8,514 bases of DNA. Origin: Propionibacteriaceae bacterium (GTDB taxonomy: Bacteria; Actinomycetota; Actinomycetes; Propionibacteriales; Propionibacteriaceae). A program made the position numbers and the translations under genes. This document shows, one piece after another, positions 1-6,563 of the stretch (position 1 is the stretch's first letter; each line of letters opens with the position of its first letter). The notes under the pieces are model-generated. The model made no database searches and was not told the DNA's origin. It saw only the letters and a list, made by a program, of their open reading frames with translations. The stretch is from positions 1 to 8,514 of the forward strand of contig JAGXHS010000185.1 in NCBI GenBank assembly GCA_024636075.1. Reading direction: 5' to 3'.

Positions 1-77
1 ACTCCATTCGTGGTCGGTGACAGGCGTTCAGCCATCAGACAGCGTAGCGGTTCACGGCCGCGATGCCCTCCCCGAGC

Positions 78-121
78 TCTCACCGTCGCTTCAGCGTGCT
101 CTCAGCCAACCCTCACCCACT
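78..121 (+). promoter_or_regulatory. Four 11-bp-phased direct repeats, probable response-regulator binding site
   Basis: Four copies of the hexamer YTCASC follow one another in exact 11-bp register: CTCACC at 79, TTCAGC at 90, CTCAGC at 101 and CTCACC at 112. The invariant TCA falls at 80, 91, 102 and 113. Regulators of the OmpR/PhoB family, for example mycobacterial PhoP and MprA and Streptomyces PhoP, bind tandem direct repeats spaced about 11 bp so that dimers lie on one face of the helix. The array ends about 100 bp before the amidase start codon, upstream of a possible promoter, which suits an activator. The repeats are seen in the sequence; the regulator and the direction of control are inferred, and no regulator gene lies in this window. 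Confidence 0.5.
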
Positions 122-132
122 GGTGCAGGCAA

Positions 133-162
133 TTGGGCGATACGGGGTTCCGATGGCAGAAT
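133..162 (+). promoter_or_regulatory. Candidate sigma-70-type promoter of the amidase gene
   Basis: TTGGGC (133-138) and CAGAAT (157-162) are separated by 18 bp. They match the -35 and -10 consensus at three and four of six positions. Transcription would start near 169 and leave a leader of about 55 nt. The repeat array ends about 11 bp before the -35 element. GATACG at 139-144 is an alternative -10. The match is weak and such hexamers occur by chance, so this is only a candidate. Confidence 0.22.
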
Positions 163-223
163 TGGAGTGCTTGCATTCGGGGTGCTGGCGCGTTATCCCC
201 CGTCCCTCTGGAAGGCCCCCCGA

Positions 224-2689
224 ATGCTACCGGCCAGAAGATTTTTTGCATTGCTGATATCCCTGTTCTGTGTCCTCACTGTCACAGGGGTCACTGCCCC
301 GCGCAGTCAAGCCGACGAGCAACCGACAGCTGGTGACTCCCGAATCGGGGTTCCCGCCGCATCGAAGACGGCCCTCGTCGTTGACGTGGAACGCACCGTC
401 ATCGCAGAGCTCCCCGCCAGACAGGTGGACGAATTCACCATGCTGGGATTCACGTGGTCACAGCTGACCACCGCCGACCCCGCGACCAGCTTCGACGAGG
501 AGGACGTGAAGGGCATCGTCATCCAGTTCCGCACCCGCCAGCAGGGCACGTGGAGCGACTGGAGCGCCGCGGATGTGCATCAGGAGGAGTCCATTGATGG
601 TGGACAGCCGGAGGGCCGGCCCGGCAGCCTACCCCTATGGGTCGGCAGCGCCGACGGCATCGAGGCGCGGGTGCTGGCACCCAGTGCCAGCGACCGGCTG
701 CAGGACCTGCGGGTCAGCCTGATCAACAGCCAGCCCCTCGCGTCCGACGGTGCCATGGAGGCGACCACTCCGCAGAACGTCGGTGCGGCTCCCGTGAGTA
801 CCCTGAGCAAGTCGGGCAGCCTCCAACCCGAAGCCCAGACGGCCGCGGTGGTCCACTATGTCGCGCAGCCGGCCATCATCAGCCGCGCCCAGTGGAGCGC
901 CGACGAATCGCTGCTGTCGACGAACGGCTCCGGCTGTGTGCCCCCGAATCGGGATCGCACCGTGAAGTCAGTGGTGGTGCACCCCACTGCAGGCAGCAAC
1001 TCCTACACCAAGGCTCAAGCAGCCTCCATCGTGCGCGGCACTTATCGATACCACGTGGTGGATCGTGGTTGGTGCGACATCGGCTACAACTTCCTGGTGG
1101 ACCGGTACGGACAGATCTTCGAGGGTCGGCACGGTGGAATCACCTATGCCGTCCACGGAGCGCACGCCACGTATTGGAACACCAACTCGGTGGGTGTCTC
1201 AGTGATGATGAACTCCAGCAGCGCAGTTGTGCCGGCCGCCTCCCTGGAATCCGTCGCGAAGGTCATCGCATGGAAGCTGGCCAACAACTACCGCGACCCG
1301 CTCGCGAAGATCTACCTGGTCAACGGCACCTACAACACGATTCTTCGACATGGCGACGTGATGTCCACCGCCTGCCCGGGGACCTCGATAACCAGCAAGA
1401 TGGGCAGCATCCGTCTGCGGGTCGCCAGTCTGATGGGCTCCTGGCGCACGCCGCTGTACTACACGTGGCAGTCGATGGGCGGCGAGGATGGCTGGCTGGG
1501 TTCACCGCGCGAGGTGGAGAAGTGGGTGGCCAGCGGTCGGATGACACGATTCAATGGCGCCACCCTGTACCTGAAGCCGACTGGATCGACGGTGTGGATG
1601 AATCCCACCCTCGATGCGAAGTACGAGAAACTGGGTGGGCCCGCCGGCTCGCTCGGTTGGCCGAGAGCAAGCCAGTCGGCGGGCAAGATCAGCAACACCG
1701 AACGGGTGGTGTTCGGCTCAGCCGAGCTGGTGTCGTCCAGCAGCGCCGGCGCCCACCTGCTCAGTGGACAACTCGCCAGCTACTGGAACGGCAGCTCGAC
1801 TGTGCGTGCCACGTTGGGGATGCCCACCTCTGACCCCATTGCCGCGTCGGGACGGACCTACCAAACCTTCCAGAAGGGCCGGTTGGATCTGGTGAACGGT
1901 TCGGTGCAATTGCACCTCGGAGCCGCCAGCGGTGGGTACGGAGACCAGACCGGTGACGGCATCGCCGATCTGCTGTTCATCCCGAGCGGCGCCTATGCGA
2001 TCAAACTCGCTCCGGTTCGTGGCCTGAAGGTTCAGGCCGCCGAGAACGGCAGCAGCGGGTTCCACAGCACCACCTGGCTGAGCCAGGTGCCCGACCTGGA
2101 CGGTGACGGGTACCCCGATCTCGTGACCAAGCGTTCCGACGGCACCTTGTGGTTCCAGCTCGGTCTCGGCCGCGGCACATTCGGCACCGCACGCCAGATC
2201 GGCCACGGATGGAACGGGATGAAACACATGTTCCTGGCACCCGACATGAACAACGACGGCCTCCCCGAACTGGTCGCCGTCGCCAGCAACGGTGACATGT
2301 TGCGCTACGGCTTCCGCGGGTTCGGAGGGGTGTACCCCGGCCAGCGGATCGGTCACGGCTGGAACAACATGATCCACATCACCACCATCGGCGACCTCAC
2401 CACTGCAGGTCGGGTGGACGTCCAAGCTGTGGACCCTGCGGGCAAACTGTGGTCCTACCACGGACGTCCCGACGGACGGCTGGTGGGGCGCCACCAAATC
2501 GGTCACGGCTTCACATCATTCAAGCGGCTGTTCAGCATCGGTGACGTGACCGGCGACGGCCGCTGGGACCTGCTGGGTGTCACGTCCACCAAACCGAGCA
2601 CCATCAGGACGTACCGCGCAGAGACCAACCGGGTGCTCTCAGCCGGGGTGCTGGTCTCCGATGCTGGCCCGCTGGGCGTGGTCGGCTGA
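224..2689 (+). CDS. Secreted N-acetylmuramoyl-L-alanine amidase (PGRP/Amidase_2) with LGFP repeats and a C-terminal FG-GAP/VCBS-type repeat domain
   Basis: An 821-residue exported protein predicted to cleave the amide bond between muramic acid and the stem peptide of peptidoglycan. The frame stays open to position 17, but I start at ATG 224: GGAAGG lies 8 nt before it and a signal peptide follows at once (positive charge, hydrophobic residues 7-24, likely cleavage after SQA at residue 30). Residues 31-210 are an extracellular region I do not recognise. The PGRP/Amidase_2 domain spans about 215-405. By comparison with T7 lysozyme, the zinc ligands are H253 (in VVHPTA), H376 and C384 (in RHGDVMSTACPG), and Y288 (in GYNFLVD) is the catalytic-type tyrosine. 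Three LGFP repeats follow, with cores LGSP 425, LGWP 477 and LGMP 531; LGFP repeats are thought to anchor proteins to the wall. Residues 570-821 hold five repeats with an exact 50-residue period. No LPXTG motif or other membrane span is seen. An autolysin or wall-remodelling role is inferred; the active site looks intact. Confidence 0.9.
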   Translation: MLPARRFFALLISLFCVLTVTGVTAPRSQADEQPTAGDSRIGVPAASKTALVVDVERTVIAELPARQVDEFTMLGFTWSQLTTADPATSFDEEDVKGIVIQFRTRQQGTWSDWSAADVHQEESIDGGQPEGRPGSLPLWVGSADGIEARVLAPSASDRLQDLRVSLINSQPLASDGAMEATTPQNVGAAPVSTLSKSGSLQPEAQTAAVVHYVAQPAIISRAQWSADESLLSTNGSGCVPPNRDRTVKSVVVHPTAGSNSYTKAQAASIVRGTYRYHVVDRGWCDIGYNFLVDRYGQIFEGRHGGITYAVHGAHATYWNTNSVGVSVMMNSSSAVVPAASLESVAKVIAWKLANNYRDPLAKIYLVNGTYNTILRHGDVMSTACPGTSITSKMGSIRLRVASLMGSWRTPLYYTWQSMGGEDGWLGSPREVEKWVASGRMTRFNGATLYLKPTGSTVWMNPTLDAKYEKLGGPAGSLGWPRASQSAGKISNTERVVFGSAELVSSSSAGAHLLSGQLASYWNGSSTVRATLGMPTSDPIAASGRTYQTFQKGRLDLVNGSVQLHLGAASGGYGDQTGDGIADLLFIPSGAYAIKLAPVRGLKVQAAENGSSGFHSTTWLSQVPDLDGDGYPDLVTKRSDGTLWFQLGLGRGTFGTARQIGHGWNGMKHMFLAPDMNNDGLPELVAVASNGDMLRYGFRGFGGVYPGQRIGHGWNNMIHITTIGDLTTAGRVDVQAVDPAGKLWSYHGRPDGRLVGRHQIGHGFTSFKRLFSIGDVTGDGRWDLLGVTSTKPSTIRTYRAETNRVLSAGVLVSDAGPLGVVG
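1494..1826 (+). repeat. LGFP repeat segment inside the amidase
   Basis: Three copies of a roughly 53-residue unit are marked by the cores WLGSP (residue 424), SLGWP (476) and TLGMP (530). Each core is followed about 15-20 residues later by an aromatic and glycine-rich stretch such as RFNGATLYL or TFQKGRLDL. This pattern is characteristic of the LGFP family found in extracellular actinobacterial proteins, several of which are cell-envelope associated. The coordinates given run from the first core to just beyond the third core; the outer limits of the first and last unit are approximate. Confidence 0.75.
1931..2686 (+). repeat. Five in-register 50-residue repeats (FG-GAP/VCBS-like, probable beta-propeller)
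   Basis: A DxxxDGxxD-type calcium loop begins at residues 574, 624, 674, 724 and 774, exactly 50 residues apart with no insertion or deletion. A second signature, IGHGW or IGHGF, occurs at 659, 709 and 759, also exactly 50 apart, and a weaker SSGF stands at the equivalent place near 610. In DNA the three strong IGHG copies begin at 2198, 2348 and 2498. FG-GAP and VCBS repeats usually form propeller blades, and tachylectin-2 is a known five-bladed propeller with 47-residue repeats, so a five-bladed fold is a reasonable inference. The fourth loop (DLTTAGRVD) has lost its middle acidic residues. Confidence 0.75.
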
Positions 2690-2704
2690 TCCCCTCGGGG
2701 GTGT

Positions 2705-2735
2705 CCGGCCGCTCAGGTGACGATCTGAGCGGCTG
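2705..2735. terminator. Probable bidirectional terminator hairpin between convergent genes
   Basis: GCCGCTCAG (2708-2716) pairs perfectly with CTGAGCGGC (2725-2733). Outside it, positions 2707/2734 form a G-T pair and 2706/2735 a C-G pair; two further pairs (one a G-T wobble) can close the loop to four bases. The hairpin lies 16 nt after the amidase stop codon and contains the stop codon (2715-2713) of the minus-strand membrane protein gene, so it could end transcription from both sides. No T-tract follows on either strand, which is common for actinobacterial terminators but lowers certainty. A smaller GC-rich inverted repeat (CCCCTCGGGG, 2691-2700) sits beside it. Confidence 0.6.
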
Positions 2736-3339
2736 CGGGGGGCATCGGCAACCCGCTCCGGTCCAGTTCCAGCCGGGCGAGTCGACGGATCACGTCACGG
2801 TTACCGGCCCGCCACTCACCCACCGGGTCGCTGCTGATCGCGGCGAGCTGGTGGGTCGGCATGTTCGCCATGGCGCGCAGCGCGAAGAGCTCAAGATCCT
2901 CGTCGGCATCGACGAACTGTAGTGCCGCGCCCGCTTGGGTGACGAAACGCACTCTCCGCGGCAGCCAGATCAACAAGAGCAGCGCCACCGGGATCGCAAA
3001 GGTGACCAGCGAGCTGATCCAGGCGATCTGATGAATGGTGTCGATCTGGGCATTGGCCTGGGTCACGATCTCTTCCAGCGAGCCCGACATCGAGCTGAAC
3101 GGTTCGGCCAACCGCTCACCGACCGCAGGCAATGAAGCCACCCGCTCCCCCGCTGAGGTCATCGAATCCGCCATCGTCTGCGCGGTCTCGGCCGTCTTCC
3201 GCGCAGGCGTCGCAAGGCTTTGCACCACAGCATGCATGGCGCGCGCCACCAGGAACCAGATGACGGCCCACGCCACCATCACAACGTCCGACGTGATCTG
3301 GCGCGCCATGCGCCAACTCGGCTTGGCGTACAACGTCAT
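2713..3339 (-). CDS. Two-span membrane protein of unknown function, downstream of dprA
   Basis: I do not recognise this 208-residue protein. Hydrophobic segments at about 17-36 and 105-126 look like membrane spans. Basic residues before the first (K6, R10, R13) and after the second (PRRVR at 127-131) place both ends in the cytoplasm, with an extracytoplasmic loop of about 68 residues. That loop is rich in Ala, Ser, Thr, Glu and Gln and looks helical, possibly coiled coil (AETAQTMADSM, SGSLEEIVTQANAQID). The C-terminal tail of about 80 residues carries an acidic patch (DADEDLE at 144-150) and a basic helix (RDVIRRLARLELDR). The ATG at 3339 has AGGGGAG about 5 nt upstream, and the gene begins 21 nt after the dprA stop, so it is probably co-transcribed as the last gene. 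Codon use and open length support a real gene; its role is unknown. Confidence 0.8.
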   Translation of the reverse strand: MTLYAKPSWRMARQITSDVVMVAWAVIWFLVARAMHAVVQSLATPARKTAETAQTMADSMTSAGERVASLPAVGERLAEPFSSMSGSLEEIVTQANAQIDTIHQIAWISSLVTFAIPVALLLLIWLPRRVRFVTQAGAALQFVDADEDLELFALRAMANMPTHQLAAISSDPVGEWRAGNRDVIRRLARLELDRSGLPMPPAAAQIVT

Positions 3340-3360
3340 CGGGACTCCCCTGCTCTGTGG

Positions 3361-4545
3361 TCACCTGACTGTGCTGCGGGAGGGACGAGCCAGCAGCCAG
3401 GTGCCGACACCGTCGGCGCGCACCAGGCCTCGATCCTCCAACTCGTTCAATGATGCCAAACAGTCAGCCACACTCAGCCCGGTTCGTACCGCGATCTCGT
3501 CGGTGGAGGCCGTCCCGCGACCCGGCAGTGCCTCACGCACCACCAGCAGCTCTCCGCCCAGCTGGTCCAACGGCCGCCGTTCGCCGCCCACGCCCAGCAG
3601 CACCGGCTGCGAGATGGGCGCCAGCAGTGCCTGTACGTCCTCGGCGTTCGCCACCAGACTCGCCATCTGGTCACGGATCAGACGGTGCGGTGTCACCGAC
3701 ATGCCCGAATGCACCGGCCCCGGAACGGCCATCACCACCCGTTGACAGGCAGCCGTCCAGCGCGCCGTGTTCGCCGCTCCGGAGCGCGCCGCCGCCTCCA
3801 CCACGATTGTCCCGGCCGAGAGCGCCGCGATCAGCCGGTTGCGAGCCAGAAACCCAGCCCGGGTCGGGTGTGTGCCGACCGGCGACTCCGACACCAACAG
3901 CTGTTGCTCCCCGATGCGACGCAACAGCCCCGCATTTCCACGGGGATACAACTGGTCCAGGCCACAGGCCAACACCGCGATGGTGCGCCCGTCACCTGAC
4001 AGCGCGCCACGGTGCGCGGCGGCATCAATCCCGTAGGCGCCGCCGGAGATGACTGCTCGGCCTGGGCCGCCGTCCCTCGCCGCCGCCAGATCCGACGCAA
4101 GATCCATCGCCACCGACTCGCCGTACCTGGTGGCGGCCCGCGCACCGACGATGGCAACAGCACCCCCCACGAGTTCGTTCAGTCGGCCGGGGCCCAACAG
4201 CCACAAGCCTGCGGGGGCACCACCCATGCCCCCCAGTTCCGTCTCGTCCAGGACCTCCACCTGCACCGGCCATTCCTCGTCGCCCGGTACGACGAACCGC
4301 GAACCCAGCCGTTCCGCGGCACCAACCAGTCCCTCCAGATCCAGCAACCGTGCCCTGCGGGTCCACGACGAGTCCGAGCCGCTGGAGCGCAGCGCCGACC
4401 ACACGCTCGCTGCACCCTCGGCACTGACGAGCCGGGCCAGGCTCGTCGATCCCACATCGATCACAGCACCCAGCGCTGCCCGGGCCAGTCGCTCCTCGTC
4501 CCATTGCGGGTCGCTCGCCACCGCATTCTCCCCTTCTTCGCTCAT
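3361..4545 (-). CDS. dprA: DNA processing protein DprA (Smf), ssDNA-binding RecA loader
   Basis: A 394-residue cytoplasmic protein. In transformable bacteria DprA binds incoming single-stranded DNA and loads RecA on it; many non-competent bacteria also keep the gene, with a less clear role. Residues 18-85 form the N-terminal helical (SAM-like) part. The Rossmann-like DNA-binding core spans about 86-310 and shows VAIVGAR (130-136), SGGAYGIDAAAHRGAL (167-182), YPRGN (200-204), SESP (219-222), RNRLIAALS (235-243), VVEA (248-251) and VPGPV (274-278). The C-terminal winged helix (DprA_WH) is at about 330-390 (STDEIAVRTGL, LNELEDRGLV). No core motif looks damaged. The start ATG shares one base with the yifB stop (TGATG), so translation is probably coupled. 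The family assignment is secure; involvement in natural transformation here is untested. Confidence 0.95.
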   Translation of the reverse strand: MSEEGENAVASDPQWDEERLARAALGAVIDVGSTSLARLVSAEGAASVWSALRSSGSDSSWTRRARLLDLEGLVGAAERLGSRFVVPGDEEWPVQVEVLDETELGGMGGAPAGLWLLGPGRLNELVGGAVAIVGARAATRYGESVAMDLASDLAAARDGGPGRAVISGGAYGIDAAAHRGALSGDGRTIAVLACGLDQLYPRGNAGLLRRIGEQQLLVSESPVGTHPTRAGFLARNRLIAALSAGTIVVEAAARSGAANTARWTAACQRVVMAVPGPVHSGMSVTPHRLIRDQMASLVANAEDVQALLAPISQPVLLGVGGERRPLDQLGGELLVVREALPGRGTASTDEIAVRTGLSVADCLASLNELEDRGLVRADGVGTWLLARPSRSTVR

Positions 4546-6077
4546 CAGGCGGCCACCGATTCGCTGATCCCTCGACGCAGACTCATTGCCGTGCGCAGGT
4601 GGGCCCGGGCGACGGCGTCCTTGCCCGCCAGATCAGCAATCGTCCACGCCACCCGCAGCACCTTGTCCAATCCGCGGGCGCTGATCTTGCCTCGACGCAA
4701 CGCGGACTCCAACAGCTCCACCCCCTCGGGAAGCGGCAGCCGTTTGCGCAGTGTGGCGCCGGCGACCTCAGCGTTGGTCGCCGCCAGGTACGGCGCCAGC
4801 CGATGCCGTTGCCGTTCCCGGGCGTCGGCCACCCGAGCGGCCACCACACTTGTGGACTCCCCCGGCGAGCCCCCTGCCAACAAGCCAGTGCGGTGTGGGG
4901 GCAGCTGCAACTGCAGGTCGATCCGGTCCAGGATCGGGCCGCTCAACCGATCCGCGTAGCGGCGAATGCTCATCGGAGCGCAGGTGCAGTCGCTCTCCGC
5001 GCTGCCCGCCTGGCCGCAGGGGCACGGGTTGGCGGCTAGCACGAGCTGGAACCTGGCCGGGTAGCTCACCTGCTGCTGCGAGCGACCCAACGTCACCCAC
5101 CCCGATTCCAGCGGTGTGCGGAGGGCTTCCAACGCCCTCGCGCCAAACTCTGGTGCCTCATCGAGGAAGAGGACACCACGGTGCGCGCGGGAGATGGCAC
5201 CCGGCCTCGCGACCCGGATGCCGCCGCCGACCAGAGCCGCCAACGAGATCGAATGGTGCGGCGCGCAGTAGGGCGGTCGGGTGATCAGGCCGTCGTTCAG
5301 CTGCTCATCCGCCAAGGAGTGCACGGCGGACACTTCCAGTGCTTCAGCGAGCTCCAGGTCCGGGAGCACTCCGGGCAGTCTGGACGCGAGCATCGTCTTG
5401 CCCAGCCCAGGTGCCCCGTGCATGAACAGGTGGTGGCGGCCGGCGGCTGCCACTTCGAGCGCGAAGCGTGCTTCATGCTGTCCAACCACATCTGCCAGGT
5501 CGAGTGCATCGCCGGCGACCTCGACGGCTTCGGGGCCCGTACTTGGGACCTCCGAGATCACTGGTCGACCGTTCAACACCTCAATCAGGTCGACCAGATG
5601 GTCCACCCCCCACACGGTGAGACCCTCGACAAGCAGTGCTTCCGACAGTTGACTTCGTGGCACCACCGCGGTGGTCTTTCCAGCGGCCATCGCCGCCATC
5701 AACCCGGGAAGAATGCCGCGCACCGCGCGTACCCTGCCGTCCAGACCCACCTCGCCCATCAGGACCAGCCTGTGGGTCTGTTCCACCGGCACCGCTCCGC
5801 AACTCGCCAGCACCGCGGTGACTATCGCCAGGTCGTAGTGACTGCCGGCTTTCGGCAACGTGGCTGGTGTGAGATTGATGGTGACCAGTTGGCTCGGCCA
5901 GCTGAGACCAGCGCTCGTCACTGCGGCCTTGCACCGGTCCCGCGCCTGATACAGCGCGGTGTCCGGTAGACCCACCATCACCACCCGCGGCAAGCCCCCA
6001 CCGGTGGCAGCCTCGACTTCGACGAGGGTTCCCTCGAGACCGGCCAACGCCACCGAGAACGCCGAGGCGCTGCTCAT
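4545..6077 (-). CDS. comM: YifB/ComM family magnesium chelatase-like AAA+ ATPase
   Basis: A 510-residue ATPase of the family that includes ComM, a hexameric helicase promoting branch migration during natural transformation in some Gram-negative bacteria; actinobacterial members are often named only YifB. The N-terminal ribosomal-S5/Lon-like domain is at about 15-145 (GLPDTALYQARDR, NLTPATLPKAGSHYDL). The AAA+ Mg_chelatase domain at about 190-395 has Walker A GAPGLGKT (221-228) and Walker B VLFLDEAPEF (302-311) with D306 and E307. Four cysteines lie in NPCPCG and CTCAP (C352, C354, C364, C366), as is usual for the family and suggestive of metal binding. A C-terminal Mg_chelatase_C region covers about 405-505. 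The length is typical and I see no defect. It overlaps yraN by four bases (ATGA) and dprA by one, so the three are probably translationally coupled. Confidence 0.95.
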   Translation of the reverse strand: MSSASAFSVALAGLEGTLVEVEAATGGGLPRVVMVGLPDTALYQARDRCKAAVTSAGLSWPSQLVTINLTPATLPKAGSHYDLAIVTAVLASCGAVPVEQTHRLVLMGEVGLDGRVRAVRGILPGLMAAMAAGKTTAVVPRSQLSEALLVEGLTVWGVDHLVDLIEVLNGRPVISEVPSTGPEAVEVAGDALDLADVVGQHEARFALEVAAAGRHHLFMHGAPGLGKTMLASRLPGVLPDLELAEALEVSAVHSLADEQLNDGLITRPPYCAPHHSISLAALVGGGIRVARPGAISRAHRGVLFLDEAPEFGARALEALRTPLESGWVTLGRSQQQVSYPARFQLVLAANPCPCGQAGSAESDCTCAPMSIRRYADRLSGPILDRIDLQLQLPPHRTGLLAGGSPGESTSVVAARVADARERQRHRLAPYLAATNAEVAGATLRKRLPLPEGVELLESALRRGKISARGLDKVLRVAWTIADLAGKDAVARAHLRTAMSLRRGISESVAA

Positions 6078-6472
6078 TGCAGGATCCCGCGTCGATGGTC
6101 GATCACCGCGGCCCGGTCGTGCTGCAACAGGACACCCACCGCGTCAAGCCGAATCACCGACCGGGCGCCATTCTGCCGCAGCCACAGCTGCATCAGTTGA
6201 CGCAGCTTGCGCTGCTTCGCGACGGTGATCGATTCGAGGGGATCCCCGTAGCCGGTACCTCGTCGGCATTTCACCTCGACGAACACCACCGCCCCATGGC
6301 GGCCGGGTTCCTGCGCGATCAGGTCGATCTCGCCCTCGGGACACCGCCAGTTGCGTGCCAGCAGGGTCCAGCCGAGACTCTCGACATGGTGGGCGGCGAG
6401 ATCTTCACCATGCCGACCAGCGGCCAGGTGATCGGTGCTGGCGAGATCGCCTCGTGGTGGTTGCGGGTCCAT
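6074..6472 (-). CDS. yraN: YraN/UPF0102 family predicted nuclease-fold protein
   Basis: A 132-residue protein of the UPF0102 family, which has an endonuclease-like (PD-(D/E)XK, Holliday-junction-resolvase-type) fold; its substrate is not established. The family signature is present: GRHGEDLAAHHVESLGW (19-35), NWRCPEGEIDLIA (41-53) and VVFVEVKCR (62-70), giving E23, E48, D50, E66 and K68 as the likely active-site set. KQRKL (86-90) follows as usual. I start at ATG 6472 because AAAGGAG lies only 4 nt upstream and the length then fits the family. An in-frame ATG at 6535 would add 21 unconserved residues across a hairpin and has no better ribosome site. The last codons overlap the yifB start (ATGA). 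A 91-nt gap separates it from the upstream DUF2469 gene, so an own promoter is possible, but I see no convincing one. Confidence 0.92.
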   Translation of the reverse strand: MDPQPPRGDLASTDHLAAGRHGEDLAAHHVESLGWTLLARNWRCPEGEIDLIAQEPGRHGAVVFVEVKCRRGTGYGDPLESITVAKQRKLRQLMQLWLRQNGARSVIRLDAVGVLLQHDRAAVIDHRRGILQ

Positions 6473-6522
6473 GTGGCTCCTTTGCTCGCCACCACTGTGG
6501 CCGCAAGGACCAGAACAGCACC

Positions 6523-6543
6523 AAAACCCGTCCACAACGGGCT
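6523..6543 (-). terminator. Weak hairpin with T-run in the DUF2469-yraN spacer
   Basis: On the minus strand CCCGT and ACGGG pair around a five-base loop (TGTGG), are followed by TTTT, and can be lengthened by an A-T and a G-T pair. The hairpin begins 20 nt after the DUF2469 stop codon and ends about 50 nt before the yraN start. It could lower read-through and split the cluster into two expression levels. The five-pair core is short and the T-run is only four bases, so it may have no function. Confidence 0.3.
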
Positions 6544-6563
6544 GGGCGCTGTCCCCAGACCGC

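Noticed and set aside
17..223. N-terminal extension of the amidase frame
   Set aside because: It would bury the signal peptide 70 residues inside the protein and would cover the repeat array; the ATG at 224 has a good ribosome site and normal export signal.
637..1833. 398-codon open frame on the plus strand inside the amidase gene
   Set aside because: It lies in another frame of a gene with clear domain motifs, its product is rich in Arg, Gly and His with no recognisable domain, and long shadow frames are normal in GC-rich DNA.
1718..2506. 262-codon minus-strand frame opposite the amidase repeats
   Set aside because: Its repeated HV/VD-rich composition is explained by the periodic sequence on the other strand; it has no ribosome site or family similarity that I can see.
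4012..4959. 315-codon plus-strand frame opposite dprA and yifB
   Set aside because: It spans the junction of two well-supported genes on the other strand, with low-complexity Arg/Pro/Ser-rich translation typical of a shadow frame.
5181..5969. 262-codon plus-strand frame opposite yifB
   Set aside because: It is fully antisense to the conserved ATPase core and N-terminal domain and has no recognisable motif.
6473..6535. Longer yraN start at ATG 6535
   Set aside because: The added 21 residues are Cys/Gly/Ser-rich and unlike the family, they cross a hairpin, and the ATG at 6472 has AAAGGAG directly upstream.
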